Shown here in pieces: positions 31,878 through 40,443 of a stretch of DNA of 64,000 nt; positions within the stretch are counted from its first letter, which is position 1, and the number at the start of each line of letters is the position of its first letter. The DNA is from Kitasatospora purpeofusca (GTDB taxonomy: Bacteria; Actinomycetota; Actinomycetes; Streptomycetales; Streptomycetaceae): NCBI RefSeq assembly GCF_000718025.1, contig NZ_JODS01000009.1, forward strand, positions 62,001-126,000. Reading direction: 5' to 3'. The notes beneath the pieces were generated by a model that was not told the origin of the DNA, searched no databases, and saw only the letters and a program-made list of their open reading frames with translations. A program made the position numbers and the translations under genes.

Positions 31878-33623
31878 TCACTGCTTCACCCGGTAGTGCT
31901 GCTTCTCGACCAGCACCCCGTCCTTGAAGCAGAACCGGACGACGGCGTCCTCGCCCCAGGCGGTCCCCCCGTTGTCGTCGGAGAGGTAGCGGACACAGTC
32001 CGCCCCCTCCGGCGGGGTGGGGCCGGTGCCCTCCAGGTTCTTCAGGAAGAACTCGCTGCCCCGCGGCAGCTGCTTCCGCACCTCCGCCTCCGGGGTGCCC
32101 AGCTCCGCGCTGTCGTAGACCGACCGCTTCACCGTCGACTCCTCCGCGCCCCGGACGAAGCCGACCACACCCCAGACCAGCAGCCCGAGCACGGCCGCCA
32201 GCACCACCACCCCGCCGACCGCGCAGCCGATCGCCGGGCTGCGCCGCTTCGGCGGTCCGGCCGCCGCCCCGGGCACCCCGCCCGGCCAGGCGTCCACCGC
32301 CGGGTACCCGGCCCCGGTCTCCGGGCCGGCCGCCGAAGCGGCGTCGACGCCCTGGGCCCCGGCACCGTCCGCGCCCCGGTACGGCAGCACCGCGGCCAGC
32401 CGGAACCCGGCCCCCGGGGTCGGACCGGCGTGCACCATGCCACCGACCAGCCGCGCCCGCTCCCGCAGCCCGGTCAGGCCCTGACCGCCGCTGACCACCG
32501 CCGGGGCGGCGCCTCCGGCGCGCACCCCCACCGGCTCGGGCGCCGCCGGGTTCACCACCTCCACCACCAGCGCGTCCGGCTCGTAGCGCAGCGCCACCGT
32601 GATCGGCGCCCCGGGAGCGTGCTTGTGCGCGTTGGTCAGCGCCTCCTGCACCACCCGGTACGCCGCGTGCCCGGCGGACGCGGCCAGCGGACGGCGCTCA
32701 CCGTCCCGGAGCAGCGAGACCGATGTACCGGCCGCGCGGGAGGACTCGACCAGCCCCTCGATCCCGTCCACACCCCCGGTCCCGACGCCCCCGGCCCCGG
32801 CTCCCGCTCCGACACCTACTACTGCGGCCTGCCCGGGCCCCGGTCCCGGCGGGAGCGCCGTCGACTCGTCGTGCAGCACGCCGACCACCTCCCGCAGCTC
32901 CCGCATCGCCCCGACCGCGGCCAGCCGCAGCACCCCGACCGCCTCGCGCTGCCGGTCGGTGAGCGTCCGGTCGACCTCCAGTGCCCCCGTGTGCACCGAG
33001 ATCAGGGCCAGCTGGTGGCCCAGGCTGTCGTGCATGTCCTGGGCGATCCGGTGCCGCTCGCGCAGCCGCGCCTGGTGCGCGATCATCGCGTGCTCGCGCA
33101 CCAGCTGCTCGTTGCGCTCGCGCAGCGCGTCGGTCAGCGCCCGGCGCTGCGCCCGGTACCGGCCCCAGAGCGCGGGCAGCACGGCGAGCAGCAGGTAGCC
33201 GCCCAGCGAGAAGCCGACGATCAGCTTGACCGGGACCTGCCCGGCGTCCTTGAGCACCCCGAACAGGGTCATCAGCGCCCAGCCGGCGGCGAACGAACCG
33301 GCCAGCACCCCGACCCGGCGGATCCTGGCACCGGCCGACCAGCCGACGCAGACCAGCAGCGGCAGCGTGCCGCCGCCGAGGCCGCTGGCCACCGCGGTGA
33401 GCACCAGGGCGGTCGCGGGCAGTCCCCGGCGCACCAGGAAGACGAGGCCGGAGGCCACCGCCATTGGCAGGGCCAGCCCGGTGCCGCTGAGCACCTCGAT
33501 CGGCGCGGCCAGCCCGGCGATCAGCAGCGCTCCCACCAGCTCGCGGACCACCAGCCCGAACCGCCAGGGCCCGGGCAGTGCCGTTCGAACCGCCTTCGAC
33601 CAGGCTCTCGCTATGACGTCCAC
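31878..33623 (-). CDS. NarX-type histidine kinase with extra C-terminal membrane/exterior module
   Basis: 581 residues. The N-terminus has four to five hydrophobic helices (about 22-150), then a coiled region and the HisKA_3 box RIAQDMHDSLGHQLALI with His198, then HATPase_c (VVQEALTNAHKHAP N-box near 330; GGQGLTGLRERARLVGG G-box near 390). Unusually the protein continues through a Gly/Ala linker to another transmembrane helix at about 464-491 and a roughly 90-residue tail that would be outside the cell, with Cys543 and Cys565. Most kinases of this class end after HATPase_c, so the tail is an added sensor-like part. It pairs with the regulator at 31124. Confidence 0.9.
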   Translation of the reverse strand: MDVIARAWSKAVRTALPGPWRFGLVVRELVGALLIAGLAAPIEVLSGTGLALPMAVASGLVFLVRRGLPATALVLTAVASGLGGGTLPLLVCVGWSAGARIRRVGVLAGSFAAGWALMTLFGVLKDAGQVPVKLIVGFSLGGYLLLAVLPALWGRYRAQRRALTDALRERNEQLVREHAMIAHQARLRERHRIAQDMHDSLGHQLALISVHTGALEVDRTLTDRQREAVGVLRLAAVGAMRELREVVGVLHDESTALPPGPGPGQAAVVGVGAGAGAGGVGTGGVDGIEGLVESSRAAGTSVSLLRDGERRPLAASAGHAAYRVVQEALTNAHKHAPGAPITVALRYEPDALVVEVVNPAAPEPVGVRAGGAAPAVVSGGQGLTGLRERARLVGGMVHAGPTPGAGFRLAAVLPYRGADGAGAQGVDAASAAGPETGAGYPAVDAWPGGVPGAAAGPPKRRSPAIGCAVGGVVVLAAVLGLLVWGVVGFVRGAEESTVKRSVYDSAELGTPEAEVRKQLPRGSEFFLKNLEGTGPTPPEGADCVRYLSDDNGGTAWGEDAVVRFCFKDGVLVEKQHYRVKQ

Positions 33624-33791
33624 CCGTCGAGGCTAACGAATCGCCCCTGGTCACCGCCGTCATCGTTCGTCGCCACAGGCTCCGACGAAAGTCGTTCCCG
33701 GTCCGCCGGGACGGCCCGGCGGGGCCCCGCGCACTCCGCTGCCCCGCCTGCCCCACGTACCCCGCGTACGCCGCGCTTCCCGCGCCGGCAG

Positions 33792-36341
33792 TCAGCGGTA
33801 CCCGGTGAGCATCAGTGCCACGTCGTCGACCCGGTGCGTGGAGCCGACCTCCCGCAGCACCCGGTCGGCCAGGCCGTCCAGCCCGGCCGCCGCGATCAGC
33901 CGGCCGACCTCCGGGCCCGCCAGCGCGGCCCGCAGCCGGTCCACTCCCGCGTCGATCTCCACCGCCGGGTCCTCGACCAGGCCGTCGGTGTACAGGGCGA
34001 GCACCGAGCCCGGCTCCAGCCGCAGGTCGCTGACCGGGTACACGGCGTGCTGGTCGACGCCGAGCAGCGGCCCGCCCGGCACGTCCAGCGCCTCGGCCCG
34101 GCCGTCCGGGTGGCGCAGCACCGGCGGCAGGTGGCCGGCCCGGGCGAGCAGGGCGGTGCCCTCCCCCGGGGTGAGGCGGACCAGGCAGCAGCTGGCGAGC
34201 AGTCCGGGGTCGAGGTCGAGCAGCAGCTGATTGGTCCGGGCGAGCACCTCGTCCGGCGGGACGCCGCCGGTGGCGAAGGCCCGCACGGCGCTGCGCAGCT
34301 GGCCCATGGTGGCGGCGGCGCCGACGCTGTGGCCCTCGACGTCGCCGATGACCAGGCAGAGGTCCCGCCCGGTGACGATGGCGTCGTACCAGTCACCGCC
34401 GATCTCCATGCCCTGGGTGCCGGGCAGGTAGCGGGCCGCGATCCGGATCCCGTCCAGGCGCGGCAGCCGGTGCGGGAGCAGCGCCTGCTGGAGGCCCCGG
34501 GCGAGGGTGAACTCGGCGTCGTACAGCCGGGCGCGCTCCAGGGCCTGGGCGATGAAGCCGGCCAGCGCGGTGAGCAGGCCGCGCTCCTCCAGGGTGAACG
34601 GGCGGGGCCGGTCGAAGCCGAGGATGCAGCTGCCGACCGGGTGGCCGGAGGCGATCAGCGGCAGGAACGCCCAGGCGCCCATGTCGTCCAGCGCCAGTCC
34701 GGGGTAGGCGGCGGCGAGCTGTCCGACGTTCTCGAAGAAGATCGGGGTGCCGGTGCTGAGCGTCTCGGCCCCGGGCACCCGGGCGCCGACCGGGGTGCCC
34801 TCGAAGCGGTCGAGGAAGCCGTCCGGGTAGCCGCTCTGCGAGACCAGGTGCAGGTGCTTCTCGCGGATCGTGTAGATGGCGAGCTCCTGTCCGCCGAGGG
34901 CCGGGAGGATCTCGTCGGCCACCGCCCGGCAGACCTCGCGGACGGTGACCGCCTCGCTCAGCGCGCTGGCCAGCTGGAGCAGGTGGTACATGACGCCGAG
35001 GCCGGTCCAGGTGCCGGGCGGGGAGGGTTCGGCGGCCGGGGCGGCGGCGTCGGGCGGCGGGTCGGCGGCGACCACCCGGCCGGTGACGCCGTGCGCGTCG
35101 GGGTAGAGCGAGAAGGCCAGCCAGTGGTCCGGCGGCCGGCGGGCGAGGAAGGCGGTGGGCTGCTGGGAGAGCAGCGCGGCGCGGTAGCGGTTCTCGTACA
35201 CCGGGTCGGACAGCCAGGGCAGCACCTGCCACGGGTGGTGGCCGACGAGGTCCTCGCGGCGGGCCTGGAGCAGCAGCTCGACGCTGTGGTTGGCGTAGGT
35301 GATCCGGCCGTCCGGGTCGAGCGAGAAGACGCCCTCGCGCAGCCGCTCCACGGCGGCGGCCGCGGCGGTGCCGGTCCGGGTGTCGAGCACGGCGCCGACC
35401 AGGCGCCCGCGGGCCCCGGGGCCGTCGCGGGGCACCCGGGCCCAGAGTTCGACGGGGTAGGGGTGGCCGTCGCGGTCCAGCACCCGCAGCCGCGCGGCGA
35501 GCACCCGGCCCCGGTCGAGGGCCCCGCGCACGGCGGCCCGGAACTCCGGCAGGTCGCCGGGGGCGATCCGGGCGGCCAGGCTCTCGGCCCGGCCGTCGAA
35601 GTCGCCCGGGGCGAGCCCGAAGATCTCGCAGAACTGGTCGTCGGCGGCGACCTCGCCGAGCGCCACGTCCCAGTCGAAGAGGCCGACCCGGGTGGTCGGC
35701 GCGGACGGCGGGGTGAGTTCGACGACCGTGGTCTCGCCGTTCGGCTCCACCGGGTGCCCGGCCTCCTCCAGCGCGGCCAGTCCCGCGCCCAGCCGGGCGG
35801 CGACCGCGCGCACATGCCGGCGCGCGCCCTCGGGCACTCCGTCGTCCGAGGCCGCCCAGAGCATCCCGAGCACCCCGAAGACCTCCTCGCCCGCCCGGAC
35901 CGGGACGTAGGCGGAGGCGAAGTCGTACGGCAGGCCGACGGCGAGCTGCGGGAAGCGCCGCATGGTGTCCTCGGTGTCGGCGAGCAGGACCGTGCGGCCG
36001 GTGCGGTAGGTGACCGCGATCGGCAGCGGACCGGCGGCGGCGATCCGCCGGAACGGGCCGAGCACGGACAGCGGCACGCCGGCGACCGCGCACAGCACCA
36101 GCGAGCGGCGGTCGCGGGAGCGCAGGTAGACGGTCGCGCCGTGCGCGTCGGTGCCGCCGAGCACCGTCCGGACGGCGGAGGTCAGCAGGGCCTCCCGCTC
36201 CCGCGCCGGGTCCCGGCCCGCCGGCCCCAGCGGGTCCTGGGCAGCGCCCATCACGGGACGGCGCGGGTCGGGACGCACCGCCCGGGTTTCCCCGTCGCTG
36301 GGAGGCGGACCGGGCGGGTCCGCCGGAACACCCTGGCGCAT
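33792..36341 (-). CDS. Multi-sensor SpoIIE-type PP2C phosphatase (GAF-PAS-PAS-GAF-SpoIIE)
   Basis: 849 residues. Order: GAF-like (about 45-195), two PAS-like segments (about 215-330 and 330-430; LREGVFSLDPDGRITYANHSV), a second GAF (about 450-610), and a SpoIIE phosphatase domain (620-849) with metal-binding GGDWYDA, GDVEGHSVGAAATMGQ, LYTDGLVE and RVDDVALML. Such proteins dephosphorylate anti-anti-sigma factors and so tune sigma-factor partner switching. No HATPase anti-sigma domain is fused and no anti-sigma pair is adjacent, so its partner is elsewhere. ATG 36341 has GAGAGG almost touching it; ATG 36251 is an alternative with no Shine-Dalgarno. Confidence 0.9.
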   Translation of the reverse strand: MRQGVPADPPGPPPSDGETRAVRPDPRRPVMGAAQDPLGPAGRDPAREREALLTSAVRTVLGGTDAHGATVYLRSRDRRSLVLCAVAGVPLSVLGPFRRIAAAGPLPIAVTYRTGRTVLLADTEDTMRRFPQLAVGLPYDFASAYVPVRAGEEVFGVLGMLWAASDDGVPEGARRHVRAVAARLGAGLAALEEAGHPVEPNGETTVVELTPPSAPTTRVGLFDWDVALGEVAADDQFCEIFGLAPGDFDGRAESLAARIAPGDLPEFRAAVRGALDRGRVLAARLRVLDRDGHPYPVELWARVPRDGPGARGRLVGAVLDTRTGTAAAAAVERLREGVFSLDPDGRITYANHSVELLLQARREDLVGHHPWQVLPWLSDPVYENRYRAALLSQQPTAFLARRPPDHWLAFSLYPDAHGVTGRVVAADPPPDAAAPAAEPSPPGTWTGLGVMYHLLQLASALSEAVTVREVCRAVADEILPALGGQELAIYTIREKHLHLVSQSGYPDGFLDRFEGTPVGARVPGAETLSTGTPIFFENVGQLAAAYPGLALDDMGAWAFLPLIASGHPVGSCILGFDRPRPFTLEERGLLTALAGFIAQALERARLYDAEFTLARGLQQALLPHRLPRLDGIRIAARYLPGTQGMEIGGDWYDAIVTGRDLCLVIGDVEGHSVGAAATMGQLRSAVRAFATGGVPPDEVLARTNQLLLDLDPGLLASCCLVRLTPGEGTALLARAGHLPPVLRHPDGRAEALDVPGGPLLGVDQHAVYPVSDLRLEPGSVLALYTDGLVEDPAVEIDAGVDRLRAALAGPEVGRLIAAAGLDGLADRVLREVGSTHRVDDVALMLTGYR

Positions 36342-36434
36342 CCTCTCTTGCTACGCCGGGCCCCAGGGGCTGTCAAGGTGAACCCCACCCGCCCCGGGGT
36401 GCCCACCGGCCCCGGCCGCGCCACCATCGTCCCC

Positions 36435-36773
36435 ATGACGCCCCGCACCCCGGGCCCCGGCCCGACCACCGTGGTCAATCTCAAGGGCCACCGCGACGAC
36501 CCGGCCTTCGCCGACGTGCGCTACGTCGGCCGGGCGATGCACCGCGGCGGCTGGTCCCTCCCCGAGTCACCGCTGCACTGCCCGTTCCGCCCGGGCCCCG
36601 GGCTCCCGCGCGAGGAGATGCTGCGGAAGTACCGGGCGTACCTGCTGGCCCGCCCCGACCTGCTGGCCCTCGTTCCCGAGCTGCGCGGGCACCGCCTGGC
36701 CTGCTGGTGCGCCCCACTGCCCTGCCACGCGGACGTCCTGGCCGACCTCGCCGACCACGGCCTCCCCGGCTGA
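36435..36773 (+). CDS. DUF4326 family protein
   Basis: 112 residues. The family signature is clear: TVVNLKGHRDDPAFADVRYVGR, PLHCPF and YRAYLLARPDLLALVPELRGHRLACWCAPLPCHADVLADL, with a conserved Cys-Trp-Cys and Cys-His that could bind metal. DUF4326 proteins occur in phage and bacteria; function unproven. ATG 36435 is chosen; an upstream in-frame GTG at 36378 would add a Pro-rich tail. It is divergent from the SpoIIE phosphatase with under 100 bp between. Confidence 0.8.
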   Translation: MTPRTPGPGPTTVVNLKGHRDDPAFADVRYVGRAMHRGGWSLPESPLHCPFRPGPGLPREEMLRKYRAYLLARPDLLALVPELRGHRLACWCAPLPCHADVLADLADHGLPG

Positions 36774-36874
36774 GCCCGGGACCGCCCGCAGGGGCCGCTC
36801 GGCCGTGCGGCTTGGGTATTCTCCGTGGACAGTGCAGCGCGACGGCTGCCCCGGGGGAAGACGAGTGGCGAAGT

Positions 36875-38167
36875 ATGGGGAGCACACCGGCCGACCGATC
36901 GGCGGGCGAGGCGTCCTGGCGGTGGGACGGCGAGGACGAGGGCGGGACGACCGCGCCCGCCGACGTGGTGAGCGGTGGTGAGGACGGCGGCGGGCCCCGG
37001 CCGAGCCGGCGGCGGTTGCTGATCGGTGCCGGGGTGCTGGCGGCGGGCGCCGCCGTCTGGGGGGTGTCCCGGCGGGCGGGCGGTTCCGCGTCCGAGACAC
37101 CGAAGCCGCAGCCGCTGCCCAGCAAGCTGTACGGGTCCGAGCCGCTCTGGGTGTACCGGGGGTCGGAGCCGATGACGCCGGGCCGGCTGAACGGCCGGCT
37201 GTTCGCGCCCGCCTACGTGACGGCCAAGGGCTTGCGGATCCTCGACGCGGCGACCGGCGCCGTGGTCGGCAACGTCGAGGAGCCGGCGCTCAGGGGCCGG
37301 CCGGAGGACTCACCGCTGATCGTCGGGGCGGGGCGGCTCTTCACCACCTCGACCGGCCATGTGGACGCCCGCGCGCTGACCGGCCCGGCGGCCGGCTGGA
37401 GCCAGCCGCTCCCGCCCGAGCTGGGCGAGCAGATCACCCTCTACGGCAGCGACGGCGCGCAGGTCTACGGCACGGTCGGGAGCCGGGGCGACACCCGGGG
37501 CACCCTGTTCGCCCTGGACGTCACCGGCAACGGCCTGCTCTGGTCCCGCCCGTTCGCGGAGCGCGGCGAGAACGCCGTCACCGTGCTGCCCATCGGCGGC
37601 CGGCTCCTCACCTGGGGCACCGACCCGAGCGCCGGCACGTCGCTGGTGGACGGCACCACCGGGCGGCGGCTCTGGACCACCGCGGGCTCCGCCCCGGCCT
37701 GGTCGATGATGGACCAGCGGCACGTCTACCTGCCGACCCCCGGGGCCGCCGGCGTCCAGGCCCTGCGCATGGAGGACGGCACGCCGCGCTGGTCGGTGCG
37801 CCCCGGCCCGGGCGAGGAGTGGCGCGTCCTGCCGCCACTCAGCGACAGCTACCGGGTGTACGTGCCGCGCGACAACGGCCTGATCACCGCGCACGAGGCG
37901 GGCAGCGGCGAGCAGACCTGGCAGTGCCAGCTGCCGTTCCGACTGGACCGCCGCTGCCAGCCGCTGCTGCTCAGCTCCGGACTGCTCGTACCGGGCCCGG
38001 CCGACGCGGGCGTCGTCGTCGTCGAGGCGGAGAAGGGCCGACTGTCCACGATTTTCACCGACACCGGCCCGGGCGTCGACGTCTGGTCGGTCGCCAGCGA
38101 CGGGACCCGGCTCTACGCGGGCCACGACACCACCCTGTACTGCCTGGGCGAGCTGCCCGTCCCCTGA
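36875..38167 (+). CDS. Membrane-anchored PQQ-like beta-propeller protein
   Basis: 430 residues. Residues 1-45 are acidic and cytoplasmic, followed by RPSRRRLLIGAGVLAAGAAVWG, a Tat-like signal or N-terminal anchor, then a seven- or eight-bladed propeller with repeats such as LRILDAATGAVVG, LFALDVTGNGLLW, SLVDGTTGRRLWTT and ITAHEAGSGEQTW. No catalytic residues for PQQ chemistry are evident, so it is more likely a binding or scaffold protein. The overall plan resembles the larger propeller protein at 3263-5083. Start chosen because the first ATG after the promoter-like TATTCT is here. Confidence 0.8.
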   Translation: MGSTPADRSAGEASWRWDGEDEGGTTAPADVVSGGEDGGGPRPSRRRLLIGAGVLAAGAAVWGVSRRAGGSASETPKPQPLPSKLYGSEPLWVYRGSEPMTPGRLNGRLFAPAYVTAKGLRILDAATGAVVGNVEEPALRGRPEDSPLIVGAGRLFTTSTGHVDARALTGPAAGWSQPLPPELGEQITLYGSDGAQVYGTVGSRGDTRGTLFALDVTGNGLLWSRPFAERGENAVTVLPIGGRLLTWGTDPSAGTSLVDGTTGRRLWTTAGSAPAWSMMDQRHVYLPTPGAAGVQALRMEDGTPRWSVRPGPGEEWRVLPPLSDSYRVYVPRDNGLITAHEAGSGEQTWQCQLPFRLDRRCQPLLLSSGLLVPGPADAGVVVVEAEKGRLSTIFTDTGPGVDVWSVASDGTRLYAGHDTTLYCLGELPVP

Positions 38168-38237
38168 ACGGCCGCCCCCTTCGACGACGAACGCCGACCT
38201 CCCAGGCCCGCTGGCTCCCCGACCGCAGGATGACGCC

Positions 38238-38873
38238 GTGCCGATTCGCCCGATCTCGCCCGACCGCCTCGTCGAGCTGCTCGCCGACCGGATCGCCGCC
38301 CTCCCGGGGGCCGGCGACCGCCGCCTCCGGGTGGCCGTGGACGGCGCCCCGGCCGCCCGCCCCGGGGAGCTCGCGGACGCCCTGGTCGAACCGCTGCGCC
38401 TGCGCGGCCTGCCGACGCTGCGCGTCCCGGCGGCCGGCTTCCTCCGCCCGGCCTCGGTCCGGCTGGAGTACGGCAAACACGATGCGGACGCCTACCACGA
38501 CCTGTGGCTCGACGACGGGGCACTGCTCCGCGAGGTCCTGGACCCACTCGAACCGGGCGGCGACGGCCGGGTGCTCCCGTCCCTGCGGGACCCGGTGACC
38601 GACCGCGCCACCCGCGCCCCCTACACCGAGCTGCCCGCCGGCGGGGTCCTGCTGCTGGACGGCGCACTGCTCCTCGGCCGCTGGCTCCCCCTGGAACTGA
38701 CCGTCCACCTGGCCCTCTCCCCCGCCGCCCTGCAACGCCGGACCCCACCGGAGGAGCAGTGGACCCTCCCCGCCTTCGCCCGCTACGCGGCGGAGACCGT
38801 CCCCACCGAAGCCGCCGACCTGACCGTCCGCCTCGACGACCCCCGCCACCCGGCCCTGGTCGAGCAGGCCTGA
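38238..38873 (+). CDS. Uridine-kinase-like protein with degenerate P-loop
   Basis: 211 residues from GTG 38238. Overall layout follows actinobacterial uridine-kinase-like proteins: VAVDGAPAARPGELADAL where the Walker A should be, the FLRPASVRLEYGKHDADAYHDLWLDDGAL nucleoside-binding region (Asp and Tyr present), TRAPYTELPAGGVLLLDGALLLG (Walker B-like), and LDDPRHPALVE. The P-loop has lost the Gly-Lys-Ser/Thr core, so ATP binding would have to be unconventional or lost. The same loss appears in homologues I recall from Streptomyces, so it may be a family trait and not decay. The stop codon is embedded in a palindrome shared with the convergent gene. Confidence 0.7.
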   Translation: MPIRPISPDRLVELLADRIAALPGAGDRRLRVAVDGAPAARPGELADALVEPLRLRGLPTLRVPAAGFLRPASVRLEYGKHDADAYHDLWLDDGALLREVLDPLEPGGDGRVLPSLRDPVTDRATRAPYTELPAGGVLLLDGALLLGRWLPLELTVHLALSPAALQRRTPPEEQWTLPAFARYAAETVPTEAADLTVRLDDPRHPALVEQA

Positions 38874-38887
38874 GGCCGGGGCCTCAG
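38870..38887. terminator. Palindrome containing both convergent stop codons
   Basis: CTGAGGCC (38870-38877), GG, GGCCTCAG (38880-38887): a perfect palindrome with a 2-base centre. The TGA of the plus gene (38871-38873) and the TGA of the minus gene (38884-38886) each fall inside one arm. Confidence 0.6.
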
Positions 38888-39738
38888 CGGTGGGGGCGCC
38901 GGCCGCGTGGGGTCGGGCCGCGGCCCTGGGGGGCCGGGCCGCGCTGGCAGTACGGGCACCAGTAGGCCGGGCGGTCCTGCGGTGGGGTGCCGTGCTGGGC
39001 GGTCAGGACCAGGGTGCCGCAGCGGGCGCAGGGGCGGCCCGCGCGGTCGTAGACCCAGTGACCCCGGCCGCGGCGGGTGTCGCCGGTGGTGATGTGGCCG
39101 GGGCGCAGCCGGTTGGCCTCCAGCAGTTGGTGGGCGCGGGCGGCCAGTCGGTCGAGGTTCGGGAGTGCGCCGACCGGCGTCCACGGGGTGACCCCGGCCA
39201 GGTAGCACAGTTCGTTGGCGTACACATTGCCGATACCGGCGAGGTTCCGCTGGTCGAGCAGGGCCTGGCCGAGCGGCCGGGCGGGGTCGGCGCGGAGGCG
39301 GCGGACGGCTTCGGCCCGGTCCCAGTCCGGCCCGAGCAGGTCGGGTCCGAGGTGGCCGACCACGCGCTGCTCGTCGGCGGTGCGCAGCAGCTCGACGACG
39401 GGCAGGCGGTAGCCGACGGCGGTGCCGAGCCCGGTGCCGAGGACGACGCGGATCTGTGCGGGCGGGCCGCCGGTCCAGCGCTCGCCGGGGGCGAACACCG
39501 ACCAGCGGCCGTCCATCCGCAGGTGGGTGTGGAGGGTGAGACCGCCTTCGGAGCGGCCGGCGCCTTCGAGGCGGATGAGCAGGTGCTTGCCGCGCGGGAC
39601 GACCTCCAGCACCCGGCGTCCGGCGAGGACGGCGGTGGCGTGGGCGGGCACGCGCAGTTCGGCGGCGGTCAGCACCTGCCCGGCGAGGACGGCGCGCAGC
39701 CGGGTCGCCACGCGGAAGACAGAGTCACCTTCGGGCAC
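38884..39738 (-). CDS. Fpg/Nei-family DNA glycosylase (Nei2/endonuclease VIII-like)
   Basis: 284 residues. It begins MPEGDSVFRVA, the Nei-type PEGD variant of the catalytic N-terminal Pro2-Glu3. The conserved Lys in RGKHLLIRL, LHTHLRMDG, the H2TH region LLDQRNLAGIGNVYANELCYLAG, and a C-terminal zinc finger (CARCGT ... CPYCQ) complete the set. It removes oxidised pyrimidines and nicks abasic sites in base-excision repair. A 20-residue Arg/Gly/Pro-rich tail follows the finger. All catalytic residues are intact. It converges on the uridine-kinase-like gene with overlapping palindrome. Confidence 0.93.
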   Translation of the reverse strand: MPEGDSVFRVATRLRAVLAGQVLTAAELRVPAHATAVLAGRRVLEVVPRGKHLLIRLEGAGRSEGGLTLHTHLRMDGRWSVFAPGERWTGGPPAQIRVVLGTGLGTAVGYRLPVVELLRTADEQRVVGHLGPDLLGPDWDRAEAVRRLRADPARPLGQALLDQRNLAGIGNVYANELCYLAGVTPWTPVGALPNLDRLAARAHQLLEANRLRPGHITTGDTRRGRGHWVYDRAGRPCARCGTLVLTAQHGTPPQDRPAYWCPYCQRGPAPQGRGPTPRGRRPHR

Positions 39739-39786
39739 GGGTCCATCCTCCCCGGCGCGGCGGTCCGCCGTGCCACCGCCCTCCGG

Positions 39787-40257
39787 TCACCCGGCGTGGC
39801 CGGCCGTGCCGCCGGCCACGCCGTGGCGGACCACGACCACCGGGCAGGTGGCGTGCTCGGTGACGTGCCGGCTGACCGAGCCGAGCAGGGCGCCGGCGAA
39901 CCCGCCCCGGCCGCGGCTGCCGACCACCAGCAGCACGGCGGCGCCGGAGGCCTCCAGCAGGGCCTGGGCGGCGTTGCCCGGCAGCACCGATTCGACGACG
40001 GGCACCTCGGGCCGCGCTCCGGCGACCTGGGCGACGGCCTCGGAGAGGATCCGGCCGGCGAGCTCCTCGGGGTTGAACTCGGGCGCGGGCACGCTCGCCC
40101 CGCCGAAGCCGTAGAACGCCGGGTACTCCCAGGCGGCGACGGCGTGGACGGTGCCGCCGGCCAGCCGCGCGTAGTCGACCGCCCAGCGCAGGGCCTGCTC
40201 CGAGGCGGGCGAGCCGTCCACACCGACGACGATCCTGGGGTTGGCGCTGTTGGCCAT
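39787..40257 (-). CDS. Universal stress protein (UspA family)
   Basis: 156 residues, one Usp domain: IVVGVDGSPASEQALRWAVDYARL at the start, AAVLLVVGSRGRGGFAGALLGSVSRHVTEHATCPVVVV at the end. The G-2x-G-9x-G(S/T) pattern of ATP-binding Usp proteins is present. ATG 40257 has AAGGAG eight bases upstream. It is a single gene flanked by terminators. Confidence 0.92.
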   Translation of the reverse strand: MANSANPRIVVGVDGSPASEQALRWAVDYARLAGGTVHAVAAWEYPAFYGFGGASVPAPEFNPEELAGRILSEAVAQVAGARPEVPVVESVLPGNAAQALLEASGAAVLLVVGSRGRGGFAGALLGSVSRHVTEHATCPVVVVRHGVAGGTAGHAG

Positions 40258-40368
40258 GCCGCTGCTCCTTGCTCGACGGGTTCGACCGGCTCGTCCGACC
40301 TGCTCGTATCCCGCCAAACTTAGATCAACCCGGACATTCGCCCGGTCATGGCCGCGCCGGAACTGGTA

Positions 40369-40406
40369 CTGGCGGGTGCGCGGCGCAGTCGCCACGCACC
40401 CGCCAG
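40369..40406 (-). terminator. Terminator downstream of M43 protease
   Basis: Perfect 12-bp arms (40369-40380, 40395-40406) with a 14-nt loop between the protease stop (40444) and the Usp start. Confidence 0.75.
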
Positions 40407-40443
40407 CGTCTCGGGGTGCGGCCCGTTCGGGCCGAGGGGCCCG

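Noticed and set aside
31194..36773. Very long plus-strand reading frame over the two-component and SpoIIE genes
   Set aside because: It is antisense to strongly supported genes with intact motifs. Only the last part (from 36435) has family resemblance (DUF4326).
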